A stretch of 64,000 bases of DNA from Natronomonas gomsonensis. GTDB taxonomy: Archaea; Halobacteriota; Halobacteria; Halobacteriales; Haloarculaceae. Positions 52,563 to 61,174 of the stretch are shown piece by piece. Both the position numbers and the translations under genes were made by a program. Below the pieces are notes generated by a model. It did no database searches. It had not been told where the DNA came from and saw only the letters and a program-made list of their open reading frames with translations. The first letter of the stretch is position 1. Each line of letters opens with the position of its first letter. Where the stretch lies: assembly GCF_013391635.1 (NCBI RefSeq), contig NZ_JACAWU010000002.1, positions 1,302,001-1,366,000 of the forward strand. The letters run 5' to 3'.

Positions 52563-52577
52563 CCGCCTCTCAGGCGG
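52563..52577 (+). promoter_or_regulatory. Hairpin before purU leader
   Basis: CCGCCT-CTC-AGGCGG, perfect 6-bp stem lying between a TATA-like CCCTTTTGAG (52551-52560) and a short ATG-started ORF. It may affect purU translation or be part of the promoter-proximal control. Confidence 0.45.
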
Positions 52578-52581
52578 TAGT

Positions 52582-52617
52582 ATGACTGCCGCCACCACGT
52601 GGAGGTATTGCCCGTGA
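52582..52617 (+). CDS. 11-codon leader ORF overlapping the purU start
   Basis: ATG 52582 to TGA 52615-52617 encodes an 11-residue peptide (MTAATTWRYCP). Its TGA overlaps the purU GTG as GTGA, the usual coupling arrangement. The ATG lies about 27 nt after the TATA-like element, so the peptide could be translated from a leaderless end. It may be chance. Confidence 0.35.
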   Translation: MTAATTWRYCP

Positions 52618-53573
52618 CCCGCGAGTACACCGAGATTACGGTCGTCGGCGACGACAAGACCGGACTCATCGCCCGCGTGACGACGCTTCTGTTCGAACGC
52701 GACATCAACATCGAGGACCTCGACCAGGCGGTCCGGGACGGGGTCTTCCGGATGACGATGCACGTCGACACCGCCGAGATGACGACCGAAAAAGAGGAAC
52801 TCCGCGAGGCGCTCCACGACCTCGGCGACGACCTCGATATGGACATCCAGGTTCGGTTCCCGGCCGACCGCGAAACGAGGACCATCGCGGTGCTCGTGAC
52901 GAAGGAGTCCCACTGTCTGGAGGCGCTGTTCGAGGCGTGGGCCGACGGGAAGTTGGGCGCCGAAATCAGCGTCATCGTCGGCAACCACGACGACCTCGAA
53001 CCGCTGGCCGAGCACTACGGCGTCGACTTCCACGACATCGGCGACGAGAAGGGCAACCCCGACGAGGCCGAGCTGCTCGACATCCTGGCGGAGTACGACA
53101 CCGACCTCATCGTGTTGGCGCGGTACATGCGCATCCTCAGCCCCAACGTCGTCTTCCGCTACGAGGACCGCATCATCAACATCCATCCCTCGCTGCTCCC
53201 GGCGTTCCCCGGCGCCGAAGCGTACCGCCAGGCACGGGAGGAGGGCGTCCGCATCGCCGGCGTCACCGCCCACTACGTGACGACGGATTTGGACCAAGGG
53301 CCCATCATCACCCAGCGGGCCTTCAACGTTCCCGCGGGCGCGACCGTCGAGGAAATCGAGCGACGCGGCCAACCGCTGGAGGCCGAAGCGCTCCTGGAGG
53401 CGGTTCAGTTGCATCTCGACAGCGCGATTTCGGTGTATCACGGCCGGACGGAACTCCGCGACGACGTGGACGCCGAAGGCTACCAGTTCGGCCTGCCGAA
53501 CGCCGTCGACGATTTGCTGGCCGACCGCCCCGTCGACGGACTCGGCAGCGTGGTCTCCCGAAGCGAGGAGTAG
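52614..53573 (+). CDS. purU: Formyltetrahydrofolate deformylase
   Basis: 319 aa from GTG 52614 (VTREYTEITVVGDDKTGL). An ACT domain occupies ~1-85; then a formyltransferase-like domain with the hydrolase motifs INIHPSLLPAFPGAEAY and GVTAHYVTTDLDQGPIITQ. It yields formate and THF, feeding purine synthesis in organisms with PurT. GTG 52599 in frame is an alternative start. Sits within a cluster of pur genes. Confidence 0.92.
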   Translation: MTREYTEITVVGDDKTGLIARVTTLLFERDINIEDLDQAVRDGVFRMTMHVDTAEMTTEKEELREALHDLGDDLDMDIQVRFPADRETRTIAVLVTKESHCLEALFEAWADGKLGAEISVIVGNHDDLEPLAEHYGVDFHDIGDEKGNPDEAELLDILAEYDTDLIVLARYMRILSPNVVFRYEDRIINIHPSLLPAFPGAEAYRQAREEGVRIAGVTAHYVTTDLDQGPIITQRAFNVPAGATVEEIERRGQPLEAEALLEAVQLHLDSAISVYHGRTELRDDVDAEGYQFGLPNAVDDLLADRPVDGLGSVVSRSEE

Positions 53574-53578
53574 AGAGT

Positions 53579-53618
53579 CGATAGCTTTTTGTGTTTTAGG
53601 CCCACCTAAAACGATAGC
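53579..53618. repeat. Palindrome flanked by CGATAGC direct repeats
   Basis: TTTTAGGCCCACCTAAAA (53594-53611) is a perfect 7-bp-arm dyad, close to DtxR/SirR-type metal-regulator boxes. The 26-bp A/T-rich segment carrying it is bracketed by identical 7-bp CGATAGC copies (53579-53585, 53612-53618), like a target duplication. No gene starts next to it on either strand; it follows the purU stop. Confidence 0.55.
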
Positions 53619-53765
53619 GCGAGTCAATCGAGTGGTCCGACGCTCGCGCAGCGGACGGCACCGGTCACACCGTGGGCATCGACACAACCGGGCCGCGGGC
53701 GCCTGCCCGTCGACTCCGCGTCTGTCCCTTTCGACGTCAAAAACCCGCGAGTCGTATCGACGGCG

Positions 53766-53930
53766 TCAGGCGCCGTGACCGTTGCCGCTTTCGTGGTCCT
53801 CGATTTCTTCCGGCGGTTCGCGAATCTTTCCGTAGGCCCAGATGAAACTGAAGATGACCACGAGCGTCATGACGACGCTCAGGACGACCACCGCCATCGC
53901 CGGGTCCGAAATCGTCTGTAGGGGGAACAT
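53766..53930 (-). CDS. Small single-pass membrane protein
   Basis: 54 aa from ATG 53930 (MFPLQTISDPAMAVVVLSVV) to TGA 53766. One transmembrane helix (MAVVVLSVVMTLVVIFSFIW), then YGKIREPPEEIEDHES and a His-containing tail. Located 66 nt after purC on the same strand. Function unknown; not previously obvious because it is below the usual size cut. Confidence 0.68.
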   Translation of the reverse strand: MFPLQTISDPAMAVVVLSVVMTLVVIFSFIWAYGKIREPPEEIEDHESGNGHGA

Positions 53931-53996
53931 AGCCGGCGGTTCTGCGTCGGAGAATAAAAACCTCGTGGGTTTTCCGCGATTGGAGTTCCAGCGGCT

Positions 53997-55016
53997 TCAG
54001 AGCGACCGAATCGTCTCGACGGCCTCCGACAGCGACGGCGCGTCGAACAGCTCTCGACCGATGTAGGCGTTCGTGCCGGCGGTGTACATGTCCCGGACCG
54101 CATCGACGACGTGGCCCGAAAGCGGTTCCGGGTCGCGTTCACACAGTTCGCGCCAGTCGGCGACGCCCTCGTCTTTCGCCTCCGCCTTGGCCGCATCGAC
54201 GGCCTCGACCCACTCCGGTTGGGTCCGCTTGTGGTACTGCCGGACGACCTCCTTCGAGAGCTGTTGGCCCTCGAAGGAAAAGCGGTTCTCGTCGAACGTT
54301 CCGACCACGTCGGCGACGCGAATCTCGCCGTCGAAGTACAGACACTCTATTTTACCGTCCTCGTGTTTCAACCCCGCCTCCGCAGCCTGTTCGGTCACGA
54401 GGTCGTTTACGTCCCGGGCGATGGCTTCGAGGTCGTCTACGTCGGCTTTTCCGGCGATGTAGTCGGCGTTGTCCCGGGAAAGATAGCGGTCGGACTCCTC
54501 GTACTTCGTCGAGAACTCGACGACCGGCTCGGGAAGGTCGACCGGCTCGTCGGGCCACTCGGCGTAGTCGAGACCGAACTCCTCGGGGTCGGCACGGCCG
54601 CGCAGCGACGACCCCACCGGAACCGTGTTCCGGAAGACGATTTCCAGCGGAATCAGGTAGTTCTCGCCCGCAGCGTCGTGAAACGCCGTGTAGTCGTACT
54701 CCCGCCCTTCGTGGGGGAGGTCCGGCACCTGTGTCAAATCGATCGCCATCTCCCGTGGTGGGGTGACGACATCCCCGAGGGGCACCACGTCGGCCCCGTT
54801 GACGACGCCGCGGTAGTGGGTCGGAATGCCCGCGGATTCGAGTAACTCGAAGTTCGCCGCACCCATCGCACACAGCGACGCACCCTTGTTCGGAATCGAA
54901 TCGGGCATCTTCCCCCAGTCGAACACCGAGTAGTCGTCGGTGAAGACGAAGGCACCGCGCCCGAGCGAGTCGGCACTCGCGGGTTCCTCGACGCGGAATT
55001 CCTTGACACTGGTCAT
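53997..55016 (-). CDS. purC: Phosphoribosylaminoimidazole-succinocarboxamide synthase
   Basis: 339 aa from ATG 55016 (MTSVKEFRVEEPASADSLGR). SAICAR synthetase family: VFTDDYSVFDWGKMPD, IPLEIVFRNTVPVGSSL, LKHEDGKIECLYFDGEI, VVGTFDENRF. Larger than bacterial PurC (~240) by C-terminal extension, as in other haloarchaea. Confidence 0.95.
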   Translation of the reverse strand: MTSVKEFRVEEPASADSLGRGAFVFTDDYSVFDWGKMPDSIPNKGASLCAMGAANFELLESAGIPTHYRGVVNGADVVPLGDVVTPPREMAIDLTQVPDLPHEGREYDYTAFHDAAGENYLIPLEIVFRNTVPVGSSLRGRADPEEFGLDYAEWPDEPVDLPEPVVEFSTKYEESDRYLSRDNADYIAGKADVDDLEAIARDVNDLVTEQAAEAGLKHEDGKIECLYFDGEIRVADVVGTFDENRFSFEGQQLSKEVVRQYHKRTQPEWVEAVDAAKAEAKDEGVADWRELCERDPEPLSGHVVDAVRDMYTAGTNAYIGRELFDAPSLSEAVETIRSL

Positions 55017-55198
55017 TACCGGAACCGAATCCGTGAACCCGGAAAGGCGTTTCCATCGCGGGTTCGAGCGTCGTTCGTGCCGTCGCCGGGACTTGGCACC
55101 ACCAGCGATTCGACGCACACGGCGAGGGTCGGTGGGTCCGCCCACCCATCGGTATTGCATCGGGGTTTAATGTGTTGCTTCAACAATATCAGAATCGC

Positions 55199-55285
55199 AT
55201 GAACGGCCCGCCAGTCGCCAGTAGGTCCCTGTCCGCCGGAGAGCTACTCGAACACACCTCGAACACTGAATCCTCCACACAGTAA
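55199..55285 (+). CDS. 28-codon leader ORF coupled to the permease-USP gene
   Basis: ATG 55199 to TAA 55283-55285. It starts MNGPPVASRSLSAGELLEH, is out of frame with the permease, and its TAA shares its last A with the permease ATG (TAATG). A TATA-like TTTAATG (55165-55171) about 28-30 nt upstream places transcription start at this ATG. The arrangement suits translational control of the permease. Confidence 0.45.
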   Translation: MNGPPVASRSLSAGELLEHTSNTESSTQ

Positions 55286-57483
55286 TGGGGAAACAGCTGG
55301 AGCGTGACCTCGGTCTCCCGTCAGTAACTGCCATCAGCATCGGCGCGATGGTCGGCAGCGGTATCTTCATCCTGCCCGGACTGGCGATGGAGATGGCCGG
55401 CCCAGCGGTCGTCTTCGCGTACTTCCTCGCGGGCGTACTGGTGTTGCCCGCCGCCCTGAGCAAATCCGAGATGGCGACGGCGATGCCCGAGGCCGGCGGG
55501 ACCTACCTCTACATTGAGCGAGCGATGGGCCCGCTGTTCGGAACCATCGCCGGCGTCGGGACGTGGTTCTCGCTGACGTTCAAGGGAGCACTGGCGCTGG
55601 TCGGCGGCGCGCCGTATCTGGTATTGTTGTTCGATTTGCCCGTGACACCGGTTGCGCTCACCGTCGCGACGCTCCTCATCGTCCTGAACGTCGCCGGCGC
55701 GAAACAGACCGGCCGGATGCAAATCGCTATCGTCGCAGTGATGCTCGCGGTGATGGTCTGGTTCATCGTCGCCGGCGCACCGAGCGTCGAAGGCGCCCGC
55801 TTCGAGGGCTTCTTCGACAGCGGCTTCGAGGGCATCCTCGGCGCGACTGGGTTCGTCTTCGTCTCCTACGCCGGCGTCACCAAAATCGCCAGCGTCGCCG
55901 AAGAAGTCGAGAATCCCGACCGGAACCTCCCACTGGGCATCCTCGGGTCCCTCGTCATCACCGCCGCCATCTACGTCGCCATCGTGACCGTGATGGTCGG
56001 CGTCGCCGAGCAAGCCGCCCTGACCGACACCCAAACCCCGATGGAAGTCGCCGCCAACAACGCCCTCCCCGCACTCGGCGTCATCGCCGTCGTCGTCGCG
56101 GCGCTACTCGCATTAATCAGTACCGCTAACGCCGGCATTCTCTCGTCCTCGCGGTACCCCTTCGCGATGAGTCGCGACGGCCTCGCCCCCGACATCTTCG
56201 AGAACGTCAGCGACCGCTTCGAGACGCCGGTCAACGCGATTACGATTACCGGCGGTGTGTTGCTCGTCCTCATCGCCTTCGTCCCCATCGACGACATCGC
56301 CAAACTCGCCAGCGCGTTCAAAATCGTGGTGTTCATCCTCATCAACGTCGCGCTGATTGCCTTCCGACAGGGCTCGATAGAAGCCTACGACCCCAGTTTC
56401 GAGTCGCCGCTGTACCCACTCCCACAACTCGTCGGCATCGTCGGCGGCGCCGTCCTGCTGCGGTACATCGGGTTCGTCCCGTTGGTCGGGGCCATAGTCA
56501 TTACCGTTGGCTCGATGGCATGGTACTATTTCTTCGTCTACCGACGGGGCGGCGTCAGCCGTGAGGGCGCGATGACCGATGCCATCCGGCGCAGCGTCGG
56601 GCGAGACGTCGTCGAACAGACCGAATCCGAGGTCGGAACCGACGGCGACGAGGTGCTCGTGGCGGTCACCGAGCAGACATCGCCTGCCGTCGAGCGGTCG
56701 CTCATCGACCTCGCCACCGACTTGGCACGGACCCGCGAGGGGGGTGTCCGAGTCGCCCAGTTCGACGAGACGCCCGATCAGACGCCGCTCCCGCAATCGG
56801 CCGACACTCTTACCGAAGCCGACCAGGCCTTCGAGGCCAGACTGGCCGACCGGGCGACCGACTCGACGATACCGATTCGGTACGGCGAGGTCGTCAGCCA
56901 CGACACCCGACACGCCATCGTCAACTACGCCGCCGAGGTCGGCGTCGACACGCTGATTATCGAGCGCTCGACCGGCACCGAAGGGTTGCTGGGTAGCGAT
57001 GCTGACTGGATCGAAGACCACGCCCCCTGCGACGTTATCGAAGTGTCGAACCTCGATCACGATGCGGTCGAACGTATCGGCGTCGTGACCGACGAAGGCC
57101 CCTTCGACCCCACGAAGGTGGCACTCGCGGACGCACTCGCCACGGCAGTGGGTGCGAGAATCACGTTCTACTTCCCAATTGGCGCGGACCCACCCGAGAG
57201 CCACCGGAACACCACCGAGGACTATCTCTCGGAACTGGTGGCGGTGTGTGAGGCGCCGGTCGAGACGCGAATCGTCGAGGCCGGCACCGACCACGCGGTC
57301 GAACTGGCAGCCAGCGACTCCGACGTCCTCGTCGTCGGTGGCATACAACGCGGACTCACGGACCGGCTGTTCGGTGACGTTCCGAACCCGGTGACGGTCG
57401 GCACGGAACACGGGACGCTGGTCGTCTACGATGCAAATCAACCGGGGCGACTCCGACGAATGGTCGAGCGCTATCTGTTCTGA
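55285..57483 (+). CDS. APC permease fused to tandem USP domains
   Basis: 732 aa. Residues 1-~430 are a 12-helix APC transporter (SIGAMVGSGIFILPGLAMEM; TKIASVAEEVENPDRNLPLG). Residues ~445-732 hold two universal-stress domains: DEVLVAVTEQTSPAVERSL onward, and ERIGVVTDEGPFDPTKVAL ending in the nucleotide-type loop VVGGIQRGLTDRLFG. The USP part is cytoplasmic and probably regulates transport by binding a nucleotide. Compare the separate permease and USP genes at 27419-29537. Confidence 0.9.
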   Translation: MGKQLERDLGLPSVTAISIGAMVGSGIFILPGLAMEMAGPAVVFAYFLAGVLVLPAALSKSEMATAMPEAGGTYLYIERAMGPLFGTIAGVGTWFSLTFKGALALVGGAPYLVLLFDLPVTPVALTVATLLIVLNVAGAKQTGRMQIAIVAVMLAVMVWFIVAGAPSVEGARFEGFFDSGFEGILGATGFVFVSYAGVTKIASVAEEVENPDRNLPLGILGSLVITAAIYVAIVTVMVGVAEQAALTDTQTPMEVAANNALPALGVIAVVVAALLALISTANAGILSSSRYPFAMSRDGLAPDIFENVSDRFETPVNAITITGGVLLVLIAFVPIDDIAKLASAFKIVVFILINVALIAFRQGSIEAYDPSFESPLYPLPQLVGIVGGAVLLRYIGFVPLVGAIVITVGSMAWYYFFVYRRGGVSREGAMTDAIRRSVGRDVVEQTESEVGTDGDEVLVAVTEQTSPAVERSLIDLATDLARTREGGVRVAQFDETPDQTPLPQSADTLTEADQAFEARLADRATDSTIPIRYGEVVSHDTRHAIVNYAAEVGVDTLIIERSTGTEGLLGSDADWIEDHAPCDVIEVSNLDHDAVERIGVVTDEGPFDPTKVALADALATAVGARITFYFPIGADPPESHRNTTEDYLSELVAVCEAPVETRIVEAGTDHAVELAASDSDVLVVGGIQRGLTDRLFGDVPNPVTVGTEHGTLVVYDANQPGRLRRMVERYLF

Positions 57484-57588
57484 ATCGTTACGTGAGTTCG
57501 GTTTTGGGAGTCGGTTCCACTCTGGAGACCTCTGTGAATGGAGCCGTTGGGCTGGACCCAACGGCAAAAAGTCATCTCGGAAGAAACG

Positions 57589-58314
57589 CTACAGCTCGGT
57601 GACGGCGTCCAGCGCGATGCGGATGGCCCGGCCGACGTTGTCCTTTGCCTTCTCGGGCAGTTCCTCGTCGTCGGTTTCGCCCTTCTGGGTGCCCTCGACG
57701 AGGTTGCCGTCGACGGTACAGATGGCGCCGGCGGCCAGTCCCTTCCGGCGGGCGAGCGTGAACAGCGCGGCGGCTTCCATCTCGACACACAGCAGGCCGG
57801 CGTCGTTCCACGCCTCGACGTAGGTTTGGGTTTCGGCGTAGAAGGCGTCGTCGGTGGCGATTGGGCCGACGTGGACCGGTGCCTGTCGTCGCTCGGCCGA
57901 CCCGACCAGCGTCGACAGCGTCCCGTAGTCGGCGACGGCCGGAACCTCGACGGCCTCGTAGCGCTTCGTCGTCCCCTCGTCCTTGGCGGCGCCGGTGGCG
58001 ACGACCATGTCACCGATTTCGATGTCGGACTGGAGCGCGCCGGTGGTGCCGACCCGGACGAACGTCTCGACGCCGACGGCGGCGAGTTCCTCGACGGCGA
58101 TGGCCGCCGACGGCGACCCGATTCCGGTCGAGCAGATGGTGAGGTTCCGCCCCTCGTAGGTGGCGTTTACGACCTTGTACTCGCGGTTCTCGGCGACGGT
58201 TTCGCTGTCGTCGCACAGATCGGCGATGCGGTCGACGCGGCCGGGGTCCCCGGGGACGAGCGCGATGTCGGCGACATCGCCGTCCTCGACGAGGAGATGC
58301 GGCTGTTTTGCCAT
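57589..58314 (-). CDS. udp: Nucleoside phosphorylase (uridine/purine type)
   Basis: 241 aa of the PNP/Udp family. LVPGDPGRVDRIADL, STGIGSPSAAIAVEEL, phosphate Arg/Thr in RVGTTGALQ, and VEMEAAALFTLARRKG near the nucleoside site. Uridine phosphorylase fits best, but purine specificity cannot be excluded. Start ATG 58314. Confidence 0.9.
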   Translation of the reverse strand: MAKQPHLLVEDGDVADIALVPGDPGRVDRIADLCDDSETVAENREYKVVNATYEGRNLTICSTGIGSPSAAIAVEELAAVGVETFVRVGTTGALQSDIEIGDMVVATGAAKDEGTTKRYEAVEVPAVADYGTLSTLVGSAERRQAPVHVGPIATDDAFYAETQTYVEAWNDAGLLCVEMEAAALFTLARRKGLAAGAICTVDGNLVEGTQKGETDDEELPEKAKDNVGRAIRIALDAVTEL

Positions 58315-58394
58315 GTGACGAGGTCACCGCCGACGGTCAAAAGTCGGTCGGCATCGGGTCGCTACAGCGACGTGTCGACTGCCGGCCTCGGCGG

Positions 58395-58964
58395 CTACTC
58401 GACGAACCCCTTCGTATCGGGACCACGCCAGCACGTCAGCGTCTCCGGACCGCTTCCGTCCGTCTGCCAGACGACACAGACCTCCGCCTTCGAGAGGTCG
58501 AAGTCCTGGTCACCGACCAGTCCGACGCCGAGGCCACGTCTGAAATCGCCGGTCGTCACGGTCGTCGAATCGCCCGCGGTGACCGATTCCGTACCGAAGA
58601 AGGATGTCGACGGTTTCCGTGAGGCGTCCGCTTCGTGGCTGAACCGCTCTTCTTCGTATCTCGCGTTTCGAATCCGAAGGTCGAGCCGTTCGCCGGCTAT
58701 CGTGTCACCCCGAACGTGCGTCACGGTGAGTTCGTCGCCCGACCGTCTATCGCCGGGCTGGTACTCGAAGTCGAAGACCGCCACCGGCGACGACTCCTCG
58801 GGCTGATTCCGGTCGTCGAGGACGAACGCACCCGTACTGGCGGCGAGAACGAGGACGATACCGACGAGGAGGAGTATCCCGACTGCCGGCGCGATTGCCC
58901 GGTTATCGTAGCCGAAGCTCTCTGTATCCTCGAGTCTCTTCGACGGTCGGAACCGCACCCCCAT
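58395..58964 (-). CDS. Type IV pilin-like protein
   Basis: 189 aa. Class III prepilin signature: short basic N-terminus, then DNRAIAPAVGILLLVGIVLV, the haloarchaeal pilin hydrophobic segment (DUF1628), processed before the Ala by PibD. The rest is a secreted beta-rich domain with two Cys (AEVCVVW, LTCWRGP). It stands alone without pilus assembly genes. Confidence 0.85.
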   Translation of the reverse strand: MGVRFRPSKRLEDTESFGYDNRAIAPAVGILLLVGIVLVLAASTGAFVLDDRNQPEESSPVAVFDFEYQPGDRRSGDELTVTHVRGDTIAGERLDLRIRNARYEEERFSHEADASRKPSTSFFGTESVTAGDSTTVTTGDFRRGLGVGLVGDQDFDLSKAEVCVVWQTDGSGPETLTCWRGPDTKGFVE

Positions 58965-59047
58965 TCCTCACGGGGAGTACGCAAAGCCCGTATGTAAAAC
59001 CACAGTCGACGGCGATGTCCCCTGCGACAGGAAGATAAGACAGCGCC

Positions 59048-59692
59048 TCAGGGCCGCATCAGGGTCGGCATCTTCGCGAGGTCCGATGGGTCCGACACGC
59101 GGTGGTCGGCGAGGCCTTCGGCGTCGGGTGCATCGCCGACGAACACCGTCCGGTAGCCGCGTTCGGCGGCCGGTCGGATGTCGTAGTTCACGTTGTCCCC
59201 GACCATGACGTAGTCGTCGGCGGGAACGGCGTCGGTGATGGCGTCGAACGGCGCATCGTCGGGCTTGAACGCCTCCACGTCGTCGGCACACACCAGCGCG
59301 TCGATGTGTACGTCCAGCCCCTTCTCGGCGAGTTTCCGGCGCTGGACTGGCCCGTAGCCGTTCGTGACGACGCCAACGCGGTCGAGGGATGCGAGGAGGT
59401 CGCCGACGCCCTCGGGGACGTGTGTCGCCTCGATTTCGGCGTCGACGTAGGTGTCGGCGAAGGATTCGGGGTCGATGTCCATGCCGGCATCGCGGGCGGC
59501 GCGGGCGGCACCGACGTAGGGACTCTCCTCGAACTCGAGGAACGTCTCGACGTAACTCGGGGCGAGGGTGTCGACGGCCTCGGGCGTCGGCTCGACGCCG
59601 ACCTCGGCGCAGGCGTTCCGGAAGATGCCCGGAACCTCCGGCTCGTAGGTGACGAGCGTCTTGTCGAGGTCGAAGAGGTAGCCGACTGTCAT
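59048..59692 (-). CDS. HAD family hydrolase
   Basis: 214 aa. Motif I GYLFDLDKTLVTYE, motif II VGVVTNGYG, Lys in VEAFKPDDAPF, motif IV VMVGDNVNYDI. Looks like the phosphoglycolate phosphatase group with a helical cap. Start ATG 59692. Substrate unknown. Confidence 0.9.
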   Translation of the reverse strand: MTVGYLFDLDKTLVTYEPEVPGIFRNACAEVGVEPTPEAVDTLAPSYVETFLEFEESPYVGAARAARDAGMDIDPESFADTYVDAEIEATHVPEGVGDLLASLDRVGVVTNGYGPVQRRKLAEKGLDVHIDALVCADDVEAFKPDDAPFDAITDAVPADDYVMVGDNVNYDIRPAAERGYRTVFVGDAPDAEGLADHRVSDPSDLAKMPTLMRP

Positions 59693-59735
59693 GCCATCAG
59701 GTAGGCGCTGTGGAACGTAAACCCCTTTCGCCGGT

Positions 59736-60281
59736 CTATACCGGCAGGAACCTGTAGACGACAGTTACGGCCGCGAACAGACAGCCGCCGTAGACGACCG
59801 CCGAGACGGCCCACTGCCGGCGAACCGTCTCCGGTCGCGTCTCGTAGGCGGCGCCGCCGTAGCGGGGAAAGACGACCCACGAGAAGAACCCATACAGGAA
59901 GGCGACGACGGCGGCGACGATGGCGAGTTCGGATGCCGTCGTCACGTTGGCGACGACGACTTCGGTTCGAATACCGAGAACGGTACGGACCTGCTCGTAG
60001 CCGACGAGCAGCGCCTCGAAGCCGACGCCGGCGAGCATTCCGGCTGCGAGGTGGACGGCGTTTGCGGCCGACCACGAGACGCCTTCGGCGGGCCGTTGCC
60101 ACACCGCCCCGGCGGCGACGTAGGCGGGGACGTAGCCGTACGATTGCAGACGCATCACGACGGTCATGCCGAGGGTGGCGAGCAGTCCAGTGAGCAACGC
60201 GACGGCGAGTCGGATGCTCAACGGGGGCGGAACCTCTCCGGGAACGTGCAGCGGAACTGCCAGCGTGGACGACGAAATCAT
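59736..60281 (-). CDS. Haloarchaeal membrane protein
   Basis: 181 aa, four helices (ALLTGLLATLGMTVVMRL, AANAVHLAAGMLAGVGFEAL, LAIVAAVVAFLYGFFSWVVF, WAVSAVVYGGCLFAAVTVVY). Overlaps the pfkB-type gene as ATGA, so co-translated. Four-helix pattern is seen in conserved haloarchaeal proteins of unknown role. Confidence 0.72.
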   Translation of the reverse strand: MISSSTLAVPLHVPGEVPPPLSIRLAVALLTGLLATLGMTVVMRLQSYGYVPAYVAAGAVWQRPAEGVSWSAANAVHLAAGMLAGVGFEALLVGYEQVRTVLGIRTEVVVANVTTASELAIVAAVVAFLYGFFSWVVFPRYGGAAYETRPETVRRQWAVSAVVYGGCLFAAVTVVYRFLPV

Positions 60282-61120
60282 GCCATCACTGCCTCGATGC
60301 GTTCCCAAGAGAGGTCCGGTTTCGGGCCGCGCTCGCTGGCCGCGATGGCGCCGCAGGCGTTTGCGACCGCCAGCGCGCGCTCCGGGGAGTCGTCGTCGAG
60401 CCAAACGGTGAGAAAGCCGGCCGCGAAGGCGTCGCCCGCGCCCGTCGAATCGACCGAGGGCAGGTCGTACCCGGGATGTTCGAAGGTGCCAGCGGGACAC
60501 CGGAGGACGGCGCCGTCGATGCCGCGTTTCGTCACCTGTGGAATCCCCTCGGCGTCGATTTGGGCGGCCTCGGTGTCGGTGACGAAGAGGAGGTCACTCC
60601 GGTCGAGGACGGCCCCGTAGTCGCAGTCGGCGAGCCGTCTTCCCGGGTCGAAACTGACGAAAACGCCGGCGTCGGCGGCGAGTTCGGCCAGCCGTTCGGC
60701 CGTATCTGGTCGCTGGCTCGTCAGGTGGAGCGCGTCGGCGCCGTCGAGCAGTTCGGGCGACGCGTCCTCTGGACCGAGCGCCTCGTTCGCGCCGTCTGTT
60801 CCAAGGACGGCGACCTCCCCCGACTCCTCGACGAGGACGTACTTCGTGGTCGTTTCGCTCCCCTCGACGACCCGAACGCGCGTGTCGACGCCGGCGGCTT
60901 CCAACTCGGCGAGCGCTCGCTCCCCGCAGTCGTCGTCACCGACGCTGCCGAGCAGTCGCGGCTCACACGACAGCCCGGCGAAGGCGACGGCCGCGTTGGC
61001 CGCGCTCCCGCCGCCCGTCGCCGCCCGCTCGTGAACGTGGGCCTCCTCGTCGGGGCCGGGAAGCCGGTCGACGTGAAACGTCACGTCCCAGTTTACGTGT
61101 CCCGCACAGACCACTCGCAT
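60278..61120 (-). CDS. PfkB family carbohydrate kinase
   Basis: 280 aa ribokinase-like. N-terminal CAGHVNWDVTFHVDRLPGP, the GGG motif in ATGGGSAANAAVAF, the C-terminal signature DSTGAGDAFAAGF with catalytic Asp. Could be a ribokinase, KDG kinase or nucleoside kinase; specificity open. Overlaps the next gene. Confidence 0.9.
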   Translation of the reverse strand: MRVVCAGHVNWDVTFHVDRLPGPDEEAHVHERAATGGGSAANAAVAFAGLSCEPRLLGSVGDDDCGERALAELEAAGVDTRVRVVEGSETTTKYVLVEESGEVAVLGTDGANEALGPEDASPELLDGADALHLTSQRPDTAERLAELAADAGVFVSFDPGRRLADCDYGAVLDRSDLLFVTDTEAAQIDAEGIPQVTKRGIDGAVLRCPAGTFEHPGYDLPSVDSTGAGDAFAAGFLTVWLDDDSPERALAVANACGAIAASERGPKPDLSWERIEAVMA

Positions 61121-61174
61121 GCCCTCGACTCCGGGCCGGTCGGTGATAAATTCCCCAGCGACCGTCGCCCTAGC

